Numbered from the stretch's first letter, positions 6,683 through 15,512 are shown. The stretch is 22,246 bases of DNA from Candidatus Aminicenantota bacterium (GCA_027061995.1 JAMOUT010000095.1:1-22246), one strand, 5' to 3'. Translations and numbers: made by a program. Notes: generated from the letters alone by a model not told the origin.

Positions 6683-9682
6683 TTGAAAGCAAGAAAATTA
6701 TTAGTTTTATCAGTAATTTTATTAATGTTGGGTTTATTCTCTTTTTCAACTATTCTGAACAGCACCGAACTTGAGATTGGAAAAGTTTATCATGGTTTTA
6801 AATTCCTGAAAAAACAGAAAATCAAGGAATATGATGCAGACGGTCTGCTTTTTGAGCATATAAAGAGTGGTGCAAGATTGATTAAGATAATTACAGATGA
6901 TGACAATAAAACCTTTATGATAACATTTAAAACTATTCCCGATTGTGATTGCGGTATGCCTCACATTCTTGAGCATTCGGTATTGAACGGGTCAAAACAC
7001 TTTCCCGTAAAAAGTCCGTTTGATATTCTTATGAAAGGCTCGTTAAAAACATTTTTAAATGCCATGACTGCAAGTGATCATACGATGTATCCGGTATCAA
7101 GTAGAAATGATAAAGATTATTTTAATCTTATGCATGTTTACCTTGATGCTGTTTTTTTCCCGAATGTTTTAACCGATAAAAGAATTTTCATGCAAGAGGG
7201 ATGGCATTATGAATTGATCAAAAAAGATGGAGAGCTCACTTACAATGGTGTTGTCTATAATGAGATGAAAGGGGTTTATTCATCACCTGAAAGTTATCTT
7301 GAATACTATGTTAACAAGAATCTTTTTCCCGATAATACATATCATTATGAATCGGGAGGACATCCTGATTCTATTCCAAAACTCACCTATGAAAGATTTG
7401 TGAAATTTTATAAAAGATTTTATCATCCTTCCAACAGTTATATCTATCTTTACGGTGATTATGATTTAATGAAAGAGTTAAAATTCATAAATAATGAATA
7501 TCTTTCTCATTTCAATAAGATGGATGTTAATGCTTTCATTCCCATTCAAAAACCTTTTTCCAAAATGAAAGAGATTGTTAAAAATTATCCCGTATCAAAA
7601 ACAGCAAAAACAAAAAATCAAACTTTTTTGGACTTAAGTATAGTTGTCGGTATGGGAACCGATACAAAACTGAATATGGCCATGGATATACTTTCGGATG
7701 TTCTTGTAAATTTACCATCCGCTCCAATCAGACAAGCTTTAAGAAAAGCGGGTATCGGAAGAGAAGTCAGCGCTTATTCTGATGACAGAAGAAAACAAAG
7801 TGTTTTAAGCATAACGGTTAAAAACGCAAATCCCGAAGATGCTCCGAGATTTAAAGAGATTGTTTATAAAACTCTTAAAGAGGTTGTAGCAAAAGGACTT
7901 AATAAAAAAGTATTACAGGGACTTATAAACAGAAAAGAGTTCAGATTAAGAGAACCAAAGAGCGGGTATAAAGGGTTAATGCTCGGCTTGAGAATGTTAT
8001 CAGGTTGGATGTTTAATAATGATCCTTTTTTGACAGCCGGATATGCAAAAGATCTTAAAGCGATTAAGACAAATTTAGAAACCGATTATTTTGAAAAGCT
8101 GATTGTAAATATGATTATAAAAAACAATCATGCTTTGCTTACCGTCCTAAAGCCAAAACAGGGTTTGATGGAGGAGAATATAGCAAAAGTTAAAAAAGAA
8201 CTTGCCGATTATAAAGCGAAACTATCCGATAAACAATTGGACGAGTTAGTAAAACAGACGAAAGCATTGAAAAAATATCAGCAGACCCCTAATTCTCCCG
8301 AAGCATTGAAAACAATTCCTCTTCTTTCTCTTAAAGATATTAAACCGAGAGAAGATTTTTATTCCATTAAAAAGGAAACCGTTAACGGGATCACTTATCT
8401 GACTTATCCTGTTTTTACGAATGATATTGTTTACGGAAAATTATTATTTGATCTCAGAGCTGTTCCTCAAGACCTTATCCCTTATGCAAATCTTTTATCG
8501 GAAGTTTTAGGGTTGTTAAATACTGAGAAATACAAATACGGAGAGCTTAGCACGGAGATAAATATAAATACCGGAGGAGTCAACACATATCTTAATACTT
8601 TTCTTAAAAATTATGACAGCAGAAAACTTATCCCCAAATTCGTATTTAGTGCTAAAGTTCTTAATGATAAATTGGATAAGGTTTTTGAGTTAGCCAATGA
8701 AGTTATTCTTAAAACCAAATTCGATGATAAAACAAGATTAAAACATGTTCTTATGAGAATAAGATCAAATCTTGAATCAATGACTCAATATAATGGTATT
8801 GGTCTTGCAATAACAAGATTAAGATCATATCTTTCTCCTTATGGTAAAATAGGTGAACTTACGAGAGGACTCTCTTATTATAAATTTGTAAAAAATCTGA
8901 CACAGAATTATGATAAAAACTCTACCGAGATAATTAATAATCTCAAAAAGGTAGCTGCTTTATTATTTAATAGAAATAATGTTGAAGTTTCTGTAACCGC
9001 CTCTGAAAAAGATATTAAAGGCTTTATCAAAGCTTCGGAAAAACTTATAAAAGATTTACCCGTTAAAAATGTTAAATTAAACGATTATAAGTTTAAGTTT
9101 AATACAAAGAATGAGGGGATAATCTCACCTTCAAAAGTTCAATATGTCATACAGGGTTACAATTACAAGGATTTGGGATACAAATATTCGGGTAAAATGC
9201 TTGTCTTAAATCAGATATTATCAACCGATTATCTCCAAAAACAGATAAGAGTTCTCGGAGGAGCATACGGAGGTTTTGCAGGATTTACAAAATCCGGATT
9301 CGGTTATTTTGGTTCTTACAGGGACCCACATCTTAAGAGAACTCTTAAGAAATATAAGGAATCCGTTGAGTATTTGAAAAACTTCAAAGCCAATAATAGA
9401 GCAATGACAAGGTATATAATAGGAACGCTAAGTAAGTATGAGATGCCTCTCACCCCTCAGATGAAGGGCAACAGCGCTCTTAATAATTATTATCAGGAAG
9501 TTACAAAAGAGCAAGTCCTGAAAGAGAGAAGAGATATTCTTAAAACAATACCTCAGGATATAAGAGGTTTTGCCAAAATGGTTAATGATATTTTAAGTAA
9601 AAATTATTATTGCGTATATGGTAATGAGAAAAAGCTAAAAGAAAACAAACAACTGTTTACCAATCTTTTGGAATCAAAATAA
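6683..9682 (+). CDS. Secreted M16C metallopeptidase (presequence protease / PreP family)
   Basis: A zinc peptidase of 999 residues, the usual size for the PreP/falcilysin group, which forms a closed chamber and degrades short unstructured peptides. The inverted zinc motif HILEH gives ligands His94 and His98 and catalytic Glu97. Glu194 in YNEMKG lies 97 residues later, the spacing of the third ligand in PreP. The C-terminal half shows the inactive M16 repeat (GGAYGGFAGF, about 860-870). Unlike organellar PreP, it begins with a clear Sec signal peptide (residues 1 to about 27), so it is probably periplasmic or extracellular. The start is TTG at 6683 after a strong AAGGAGGAG site. It stands alone and ends at an intrinsic terminator. 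Confidence 0.92.
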   Translation: MKARKLLVLSVILLMLGLFSFSTILNSTELEIGKVYHGFKFLKKQKIKEYDADGLLFEHIKSGARLIKIITDDDNKTFMITFKTIPDCDCGMPHILEHSVLNGSKHFPVKSPFDILMKGSLKTFLNAMTASDHTMYPVSSRNDKDYFNLMHVYLDAVFFPNVLTDKRIFMQEGWHYELIKKDGELTYNGVVYNEMKGVYSSPESYLEYYVNKNLFPDNTYHYESGGHPDSIPKLTYERFVKFYKRFYHPSNSYIYLYGDYDLMKELKFINNEYLSHFNKMDVNAFIPIQKPFSKMKEIVKNYPVSKTAKTKNQTFLDLSIVVGMGTDTKLNMAMDILSDVLVNLPSAPIRQALRKAGIGREVSAYSDDRRKQSVLSITVKNANPEDAPRFKEIVYKTLKEVVAKGLNKKVLQGLINRKEFRLREPKSGYKGLMLGLRMLSGWMFNNDPFLTAGYAKDLKAIKTNLETDYFEKLIVNMIIKNNHALLTVLKPKQGLMEENIAKVKKELADYKAKLSDKQLDELVKQTKALKKYQQTPNSPEALKTIPLLSLKDIKPREDFYSIKKETVNGITYLTYPVFTNDIVYGKLLFDLRAVPQDLIPYANLLSEVLGLLNTEKYKYGELSTEININTGGVNTYLNTFLKNYDSRKLIPKFVFSAKVLNDKLDKVFELANEVILKTKFDDKTRLKHVLMRIRSNLESMTQYNGIGLAITRLRSYLSPYGKIGELTRGLSYYKFVKNLTQNYDKNSTEIINNLKKVAALLFNRNNVEVSVTASEKDIKGFIKASEKLIKDLPVKNVKLNDYKFKFNTKNEGIISPSKVQYVIQGYNYKDLGYKYSGKMLVLNQILSTDYLQKQIRVLGGAYGGFAGFTKSGFGYFGSYRDPHLKRTLKKYKESVEYLKNFKANNRAMTRYIIGTLSKYEMPLTPQMKGNSALNNYYQEVTKEQVLKERRDILKTIPQDIRGFAKMVNDILSKNYYCVYGNEKKLKENKQLFTNLLESK

Positions 9683-9692
9683 GCTGAAAAAT

Positions 9693-9730
9693 AAAAAAGG
9701 GGCGAAACAATAGTTTCGCCCTTTTTTTTT
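9693..9730. terminator. Bidirectional intrinsic terminator
   Basis: A perfect 9-bp stem (GGGCGAAAC at 9700-9708 with GTTTCGCCC at 9713-9721) closes an AATA loop. It is flanked by A6 on the left and T9 on the right, so it serves both the M16 gene (+) and the convergent LeuD operon (-). Confidence 0.93.
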
Positions 9731-9742
9731 ATTTAAAGTAAA

Positions 9743-10273
9743 TTATTTTTCCGACTTGAAAAGATTCCCTGATAGATAGATATCTTTTTGAACTTTTGAA
9801 AAAGGATCTGTTTTATACTCGAAATTTTTAGATATATTATTGATAATCCCCTTTTCAAGATTCAATTCAACTGTATCACCTGATTCAAATTTCCCTGATT
9901 TAACCAATTCATTTAAGTTTGATAAAGTTAAAATCGGAAAACCGGAATTTATCGCATTCCTCTTATAAATTGCACCGAAAGATATCGCCACTATTGCAGC
10001 AATTCCCAAAGCCCTGAAACAATCGACAGCTTGTTGACGGGATGAGCCTGCACCAAAATTACTTCCCACGAAAAGAATATCACCTTTTGAAGCTTTTTTT
10101 GAAAAATCATTCCACCCTTCCAAGTTACCAAACGCATATTTTCCCATCTCTGAAATATCGGTAATGTGAAGAAAAGCATTGTGATAAATTTGATCTGTGT
10201 CAATATCATTTATAAGTTCTCCATTTTCATCCGTAATCACCCAAATCTTACCTTTTAAAATAAGTTCTTTCAT
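9743..10273 (-). CDS. leuD: Aconitase-superfamily small (swivel) subunit, LeuD-like
   Basis: This 176-residue protein is the swivelling small subunit of a hydro-lyase of the isopropylmalate isomerase/homoaconitase type. Visible signatures are the N-terminal NDIDTDQIYH, then VGSNFGAGSSRQQAVDCFRALG, then YKRNAINSGFP, the substrate-side arginine segment. The catalytic iron-sulfur large subunit is not encoded in this window, so the substrate (isopropylmalate, homoaconitate, dimethylmalate or another) cannot be set. The ATG has an AGGAGAT site. It follows the FAH gene by 14 bases and is last in a three-gene operon with a transporter, which hints at carboxylic-acid catabolism rather than leucine synthesis. 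The leuD symbol marks the family only. Confidence 0.82.
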   Translation of the reverse strand: MKELILKGKIWVITDENGELINDIDTDQIYHNAFLHITDISEMGKYAFGNLEGWNDFSKKASKGDILFVGSNFGAGSSRQQAVDCFRALGIAAIVAISFGAIYKRNAINSGFPILTLSNLNELVKSGKFESGDTVELNLEKGIINNISKNFEYKTDPFSKVQKDIYLSGNLFKSEK

Positions 10274-10287
10274 AGTTATCTCCTGTT

Positions 10288-10932
10288 TTAATCTATTTTT
10301 AATGTTCCGGATAAAATATTTTTTATCTCATATTCCAAAAGATCACCCTTATTAAGGACCCCGACTCCGGCGGGGGTTCCTGTCATAATAATATCATTTT
10401 CATTAAGGGAAAAGTATTCAAGAATCTTTTTTATTATGGTAAAAGGTTTAAAAATCATATATGATGAATTGGATTTTTGTCTTATCTCTCCGTTTATTTT
10501 GAGGGAAAAATCCATATTATCCAATCGTATATCATCTTTTAAAGGGTAAAATTTGCTAAAAAATGCTGCACCATCAAAACCTTTCGCTTTTTCCCATGGA
10601 AGTCCTTTTGATTTCAACCTTGTTTGAAGTTCCCTCAGAGTTAAATCAAGTCCGAAACCTATCCCTTTTATGGAGCTGTTGTCTATATTCGGTATATCAC
10701 TATGATTAAGTTCTTTACCAATTAACAGGCTAAGCTCACCCTCATAGTGAATATTATTAAATCTGTCAAGTATTATTTTATCAGTGATGGAAGAATTTGG
10801 TTTTATAAATAAAACAATATCTTCCGGAATTTCATTATTGAGCTCTTCCACATGTTTTAAATAATTTCTACCCACGCAAATAATTTTTGAAGGATAAATT
10901 TTCTCACCATTTAAAATAATATATTTTTTCAA
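10288..10932 (-). CDS. FAH-family protein (acylpyruvase / oxaloacetate decarboxylase-like)
   Basis: A 214-residue fumarylacetoacetate-hydrolase-fold protein of the compact FAHD1/YcgM type. The metal site is visible: Glu64 and Glu66 in YEGELSLLIG and Asp96 in GLDLTLRELQ. Lys117 in KAKGFD is the family lysine, and TGTPAGVGVL closes the barrel. Known members hydrolyse acylpyruvates, decarboxylate or tautomerise oxaloacetate, or act in aromatic meta-cleavage; which applies is unknown. The apparent start is TTG at 10932, seven bases after the transporter stop. No Shine-Dalgarno is visible, so translation probably depends on reinitiation. No later ATG precedes the conserved IICVGRNY segment. It belongs to an operon with the LeuD-like subunit. 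Confidence 0.85.
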   Translation of the reverse strand: MKKYIILNGEKIYPSKIICVGRNYLKHVEELNNEIPEDIVLFIKPNSSITDKIILDRFNNIHYEGELSLLIGKELNHSDIPNIDNSSIKGIGFGLDLTLRELQTRLKSKGLPWEKAKGFDGAAFFSKFYPLKDDIRLDNMDFSLKINGEIRQKSNSSYMIFKPFTIIKKILEYFSLNENDIIMTGTPAGVGVLNKGDLLEYEIKNILSGTLKID

Positions 10933-10939
10933 TTTTTAA

Positions 10940-12409
10940 TTAAAAAAACACGAGTGTTACAAGGATAAAACTTGTTATCAAAAATGGTAAAGAATATTTA
11001 ATTATATAACCGAAAAAACTTGGCATCTCTATATTATTTTCTTCAGCTATTGATTTAACCATAAAGTTGGGTGCATTCCCTATATAGGTATTTGCCCCCA
11101 TAAAAACAGCTCCGGCAGAGATGGCTTTTAAAACAGCCGGATTATGGGTTAAAAGCAAATGAGCGGCTTGAGCTTCGGTTGCAGGGTTAAAATGTGGAAA
11201 GACAAAATTTCCGAGAGCAGAGTTAAAGAAAGTAAGGTAAGTGGGAGCATTATCAAGAAAACTTGATAGTATTCCCGTTGCCCAGAAATAATGAGCCGGA
11301 TCTTTTACTGACATCATGAGAGAGGCGAGAGCACCTCTTTCACCCGCTTTTAGAATTGCAATTGCAGGAATAATAGTAATAAATATACCCGCAAAAAGAT
11401 ATGCCACTTCAAGTATGGGTTCCCAACTAAACTCATTTCCGTCTCTTATCTCTTTTTTAGTGAACCATAGTGATAAAAGTCCCATTATTATTAATATAAA
11501 ATTTCTAACAATATTTTCTATTTCAACCGGAATTCCGAGAATATTCCATTTTCCGGGATGCCAAACTCCGCTTAATAAAACTCCTCCGATTATCCCGATA
11601 AGGAAAAGTATATTAACGAGTCCTACAATTTTGATAGGTTCTTTTTCTTCATCGTCTCCCATTGTCTTAACTTCATCACTCTCTTTTTTATAATAATATG
11701 TATCAAGAATAAAAAACATAAGCAACAAAATAACGGAAACAAACCCCATTTCCGGAAATATATGAAAAGTCCAAAAGAATGGAACACCGTGTAAAAAACC
11801 GAGGAAAAGAGGGGGGTCACCGAGAGGAGTTAAAGCTCCTCCTATGTTTGCAACGAGAAAAATAAAGAAAGCTATCACATGGACTTTATTTTTTCTATGC
11901 TTATTGGCTCTAATAATAGGTCTGATAAGAAGCATTGCAGAACCTGTTGTTCCAATCCAAGAGGATAAAAATGTTCCTATAATCAGAAGAAAAGTATTAA
12001 CCGATGGCTTGCCTTTCAAACTCCCTTTTATAAGAATTCCTCCGGCAACAGTGAAAAGCGCCCAAAGCAGTATAATAAAAGGGATATAATCCAATAGTAT
12101 TATGTGTAGTGTTTCATGAACAGCTTCATGCGGATAATATATATAAAACGGGATAAACAGCAAAAAAGCCCAAAAGGCGGCAACTTTACCAAAATGGTGG
12201 TGCCAAAATTTAGGAGCGAGAAGAGGAAAAACAGCTATTGAAAGAAGAATCCCGGCAAAAGGGATAGCCGACCACAAAGGTAATTTTTCACCCAGAAGTT
12301 CTTCCTGATCTCCCCCTTTTGCTTTAGCATGTGTTTCTCCTGCAAAAACAGGTGATACGAGAAAAAATATAATGATAAACAGAAATATAATTAAAACACC
12401 TTTTTTCAT
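10940..12409 (-). CDS. Ion-transporter-superfamily permease (CitMHS_2 / NhaD-like sodium:proton antiporter type)
   Basis: A 489-residue membrane protein with about 12-13 hydrophobic segments. It begins with a signal-peptide-like segment (residues 1 to about 23, ending SPVFAGE), unusual for a permease but seen in this family. The re-entrant signature GGALTPLGDPPLF (190-202) and the later GANTYIGNAPN and SSFLDNAPTYLTF segments mark the NhaD/CitMHS branch of the ion transporter superfamily. The cargo may be Na+/H+ or a di- or tricarboxylate. Linkage to FAH and LeuD-like enzymes argues mildly for a carboxylate. The frame is open up to 12469, but the ATG at 12409 has an AGGAGA site. It is first in the operon. 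Confidence 0.85.
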   Translation of the reverse strand: MKKGVLIIFLFIIIFFLVSPVFAGETHAKAKGGDQEELLGEKLPLWSAIPFAGILLSIAVFPLLAPKFWHHHFGKVAAFWAFLLFIPFYIYYPHEAVHETLHIILLDYIPFIILLWALFTVAGGILIKGSLKGKPSVNTFLLIIGTFLSSWIGTTGSAMLLIRPIIRANKHRKNKVHVIAFFIFLVANIGGALTPLGDPPLFLGFLHGVPFFWTFHIFPEMGFVSVILLLMFFILDTYYYKKESDEVKTMGDDEEKEPIKIVGLVNILFLIGIIGGVLLSGVWHPGKWNILGIPVEIENIVRNFILIIMGLLSLWFTKKEIRDGNEFSWEPILEVAYLFAGIFITIIPAIAILKAGERGALASLMMSVKDPAHYFWATGILSSFLDNAPTYLTFFNSALGNFVFPHFNPATEAQAAHLLLTHNPAVLKAISAGAVFMGANTYIGNAPNFMVKSIAEENNIEMPSFFGYIIKYSLPFLITSFILVTLVFF

Positions 12410-12440
12410 ATTTATTCTCCTAAATGTTTTAAAGAGATAT

Positions 12441-12469
12441 ATAATAATATTTGATAGCAAAAAAGTCAA
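12441..12469 (-). promoter_or_regulatory. Promoter of the transporter-FAH-LeuD operon
   Basis: On the minus strand, TTGACT (12464-12469), 17 bases, then TATTAT (12441-12446). Both hexamers match the sigma70 consensus at five of six positions. It lies about 32 bases before the ATG. Confidence 0.65.
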
Positions 12470-12524
12470 TCAATTAAATTTTATTATAAAGATGACAAAC
12501 CGATTTGATTTTTTTTGTTTTACC

Positions 12525-12542
12525 GTAGGAGACTACTCCTAC
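12525..12542. promoter_or_regulatory. Inverted repeat upstream of the C69 gene (possible operator)
   Basis: GTAGGAG, then ACTA, then CTCCTAC is a perfect 7-bp inverted repeat just before the -35 hexamer of the C69 gene. No T-run follows, so it is not an intrinsic terminator for the plus strand. A repressor or activator site is an inference. Confidence 0.35.
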
Positions 12543-12547
12543 TGTCC

Positions 12548-12576
12548 TTTACAATAGAATAAATCTCTGATAATAT
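12548..12576 (+). promoter_or_regulatory. Promoter of the C69 gene, possibly leaderless
   Basis: TTTACA (12548-12553), 17 bases, then TAATAT (12571-12576) preceded by TG at 12568-12569 (extended -10). The expected transcript start is within a few bases of the ATG at 12586, and no Shine-Dalgarno lies between. The mRNA may therefore have almost no leader. Confidence 0.5.
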
Positions 12577-12585
12577 TTAATAATT

Positions 12586-14076
12586 ATGAAGGGTAATATT
12601 ATTATAAGAAAGAAAAGAGTTTTATTTTTCATTATCTTTTATTTTATTTTTTCATTTGTTTTTTTATTTGCGGAATCAGAATGCAATTGCAATTGTTATA
12701 CTATTATTGTCGGGAGAAAAGCATCGTTGAATGGAAATATTATACTTGCTCATAATGAGGATGACTCAGGTGATAACCTTTTTGTTAATATAAGAAAAGT
12801 AAAAAGAATAAATAATGATAATAAGATAAGCTTAATAACACGAAATGGCACAACCGTAGCAATAAATGGTGCAAAAGCCGAATTATTATGGTTTGAAATA
12901 CCGAACATGGTTTTTGCGGATAGTTTTGTTAATGAATACGGAGTCATTATTGTATCAAATGCTTGTCCTTCTAAGGTTAGCAAAAAAAATAAAAAAGGAC
13001 TTAGATATTTATTAAGGAGATTAGTCGCGGAAAGAGCTCATTCAGCGCGAGAAGCTGTTAAAATCATGGGTGCTCTTGTTGAAAAATACGGTTATGATTC
13101 ATCGGGAAGAACATATTCTATCGCTGATAAAAATGAAGGATGGGTTTTGGAGATAGTTAATGGTAAGTTATGGATTGCACAAAGAGTTGACGATGATAAA
13201 TTAATGGTTATTCCCAATCATTATATAATAAGATATGTTAATTTAAAAGATAAGAACAATTTTATGGGTTCTAAAGATATCATTAGTTATGCTGTTAAAA
13301 ACGGGTTATATAATCCTGAAAAAGGGGGAGAGTTTGATTTTGCAAAAATTTATTCTCATAATTTAAAACACCCGGGGAATATTTACAGACATTGGAGAGG
13401 GTTATCTCTTTTATCGGGCAAAAATTTTACTCCTAATCAAAGATTTCCTTTTCAAGTAAAACCTAATGAAAAAATATCGATCAAGAAACTTTTTAATCTG
13501 CTTAAAGATCATTACGAAGGAACAATATATGATACAACGGATGGATATAAATTGGGTGATCCTAACAAAAAAAATAAATATCGTCCCATATGTGTCTCTT
13601 CTACGCAGTATTCCATAGTTGCCGAATTAAGAGACAATCTTCCCAAACCTATTTCCACTCTATTATGGGTTTCTGTCAGAAAACCTGATACCTCAGTATA
13701 TTTTCCTCTGTATTATGGTGTAAATCCTTTACCTGATGATTTTGGAATGATATATAATAGCGAAAATTATACAGAGCTTTTAAAAAAACATTTTAATCCG
13801 TATATTACACCTTCAAATAATCTCTTATATGAGAGAATAATAAAAACAGAGAAAAAAATAGAAAAAAATTATAATCAAAATATTAATATTGTTTCTCGAA
13901 TAAAAGAAAATCTCCAAAATTATTATATTAAAATTCTTCCATTCTTTGAAGAGTCTTATATAAAAATTTATAATAATGATAAAAAAATGGCTCAAAAGTA
14001 TCTGAATTCCTTTTTTTACGGTGAATATTACTATTTTAAAAAAGGGTTTAAAGATATTAATGAGAAAATAAGATAA
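12586..14076 (+). CDS. Secreted C69-family dipeptidase (Ntn hydrolase)
   Basis: A 496-residue member of the peptidase C69 (PepD-like) family, Ntn hydrolases that use an exposed N-terminal cysteine. After a basic, strongly hydrophobic signal segment (residues 8-29, ending FLFA) comes a C-x-C-x-C cluster (Cys33, Cys35, Cys37). It continues as CYTIIVGRKAS, the typical new N-terminus, so Cys37 is the likely nucleophile. HNEDD (56-60) is the conserved second motif. Family members hydrolyse dipeptides, and secretion fits peptide scavenging. The other two cysteines just before the nucleophile are notable. The ATG at 12586 lacks a Shine-Dalgarno. It precedes the regulator gene by 17 bases. Confidence 0.88.
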   Translation: MKGNIIIRKKRVLFFIIFYFIFSFVFLFAESECNCNCYTIIVGRKASLNGNIILAHNEDDSGDNLFVNIRKVKRINNDNKISLITRNGTTVAINGAKAELLWFEIPNMVFADSFVNEYGVIIVSNACPSKVSKKNKKGLRYLLRRLVAERAHSAREAVKIMGALVEKYGYDSSGRTYSIADKNEGWVLEIVNGKLWIAQRVDDDKLMVIPNHYIIRYVNLKDKNNFMGSKDIISYAVKNGLYNPEKGGEFDFAKIYSHNLKHPGNIYRHWRGLSLLSGKNFTPNQRFPFQVKPNEKISIKKLFNLLKDHYEGTIYDTTDGYKLGDPNKKNKYRPICVSSTQYSIVAELRDNLPKPISTLLWVSVRKPDTSVYFPLYYGVNPLPDDFGMIYNSENYTELLKKHFNPYITPSNNLLYERIIKTEKKIEKNYNQNINIVSRIKENLQNYYIKILPFFEESYIKIYNNDKKMAQKYLNSFFYGEYYYFKKGFKDINEKIR

Positions 14077-14082
14077 ATAGTG

Positions 14083-14088
14083 TATAAT
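14083..14088 (+). promoter_or_regulatory. -10 box immediately before the regulator start (possible leaderless promoter)
   Basis: A perfect TATAAT ends five bases before the ATG at 14094, and no Shine-Dalgarno is present in the 17-base gap after the C69 stop. This is the spacing expected if transcription begins at the ATG. The -35 is not convincing. Readthrough from the C69 promoter remains likely as well. Confidence 0.35.
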
Positions 14089-14093
14089 ACTAT

Positions 14094-15512
14094 ATGAAAT
14101 TATTAATAATTGATGATGAAAAAGGGATAAGAGATTCGCTTAAAAAGATATTTTCAAAAGAAAATTTTTTTGTAATTGAAGCTGAAGACGGGATAACAGG
14201 GGAAAAACTTATATTTGAAGAAAAACCGGAAGTTGTAATTGCTGATATAAGAATGCCGGGCAAAAGCGGTATTGATATTTTAAAAAAAATAAGAGAAAAT
14301 CAATTGGCAACCGAGGTGATTATTATTACCGGATACGGAGATATAGAGCTTGCTATTCAGAGCACTAAATTGGGTGCTTTTGATTTTATAGAAAAACCAT
14401 TCTCGCCCGATAGAATAAAGTTAACCGTTAAAAATGCTTTTGAAAAATATTGTCTTAAAAAAACAAGTTATTCCCATATAGAAGAGGAAAAACAAAAGTA
14501 TAGAATCATAGGAGAATCGGATAAAATAAAGAAATTGATAAATCTGATTAAACAAGCGGCAAGAACAAGCTCTACCGTATTAATACTTGGCGAGTCTGGT
14601 TCCGGAAAAGAGCTTGTTGCAAGAAATATCCATTATTTTAGCAATAGGAATTTAAGTCAATTCATATATCTAAACTGTGCGGCCATACCTGAAGAATTGG
14701 TTGAAAGTGAATTATTCGGACATAAAAAAGGTTCTTTTACAGGTGCGATTGATAATAAAACAGGTAAATTCGAAGAAGCTGACGGAGGAACAATATTTCT
14801 TGATGAGATTGGGGATTTATCTCAAAGAGCTCAAGCTAAGGTTTTAAGAGTGATAGAAAACGGAGAAGTTCAAAGAATAGGTGAAAACAGGATAAAACAT
14901 GTTGATGTCAGGATAGTTGCCGCCACAAACAAAAACCTTGTTAAGGAGATTTCAAACGGTAGGTTCAGGCAGGATCTGTTTTACAGACTGAATGTTATTA
15001 CAATAGATGTTCCCCCTTTAAGGGAAAGAAAAGAGGATATACCTGTTTTAATTGAATTTTTTTCAAACAATATTTCCGTCAAGTATGGTGTGACAAAGAA
15101 AGAGTTTGATGAAAAATTATTAAAGTATCTTTCGGAAAAAGATTGGAAAGGGAATGTTAGGGAGCTTAAAAATTTCGTGGAAAGAGTTTATGCTTTTATA
15201 AACAAAAGTGTTATAAGAGTTGAAGATATTTTGCCCCACTGGGATGATAACTCAATATTAATACCTTCTCCCGTAAAATTCAAAGATTACAAAGAGTTTA
15301 TGCTTGAAGCCGAAAAAAGATTTATTGAAAATAAATTAAAAACATATAATTGGAATGTAGCTTTAACCGCACGAAAGATAGGGATGTCTCGCGTTAATCT
15401 GATTAAAAAAATAAATAATTTAAAGATAAAAAATTCCGGGGCAGAGGAGAGATCGCTCCCGCCTGAAGCGGGGGAGGAAAGTCCGAACTCCACAGGGCAG
15501 GGTGCCTTGTAA
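14094..15512 (+). CDS. NtrC-family sigma54-dependent response regulator
   Basis: A 472-residue regulator. The receiver domain (1-120) has acidic residues Asp7/Asp8, phospho-acceptor Asp51, Thr79 and Lys101. The AAA+ domain (about 138-370) has Walker A GESGSGK (166-172), sigma54-contact loop GSFTGA (213-218, serine in place of the commoner alanine) and Walker B TIFLDE (233-238). A Fis-type helix-turn-helix ends near residue 445. It should activate sigma54 promoters on phosphorylation; no partner histidine kinase is in the window. The family normally ends at about residue 445, but here the frame continues to TAA at 15510-15512. Residues 448-472 are thus encoded by the 5' end of rnpB. That tail (GAEERSLPPEAGEESPNSTG) is low in complexity and probably not functional. 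Confidence 0.93.
   Translation: MKLLIIDDEKGIRDSLKKIFSKENFFVIEAEDGITGEKLIFEEKPEVVIADIRMPGKSGIDILKKIRENQLATEVIIITGYGDIELAIQSTKLGAFDFIEKPFSPDRIKLTVKNAFEKYCLKKTSYSHIEEEKQKYRIIGESDKIKKLINLIKQAARTSSTVLILGESGSGKELVARNIHYFSNRNLSQFIYLNCAAIPEELVESELFGHKKGSFTGAIDNKTGKFEEADGGTIFLDEIGDLSQRAQAKVLRVIENGEVQRIGENRIKHVDVRIVAATNKNLVKEISNGRFRQDLFYRLNVITIDVPPLRERKEDIPVLIEFFSNNISVKYGVTKKEFDEKLLKYLSEKDWKGNVRELKNFVERVYAFINKSVIRVEDILPHWDDNSILIPSPVKFKDYKEFMLEAEKRFIENKLKTYNWNVALTARKIGMSRVNLIKKINNLKIKNSGAEERSLPPEAGEESPNSTGQGAL

Noticed and set aside
11316-11693. 125-codon plus-strand frame
   Set aside because: It is antisense to the transporter gene, whose family motifs are certain. There is no own ribosome site or recognisable domain.
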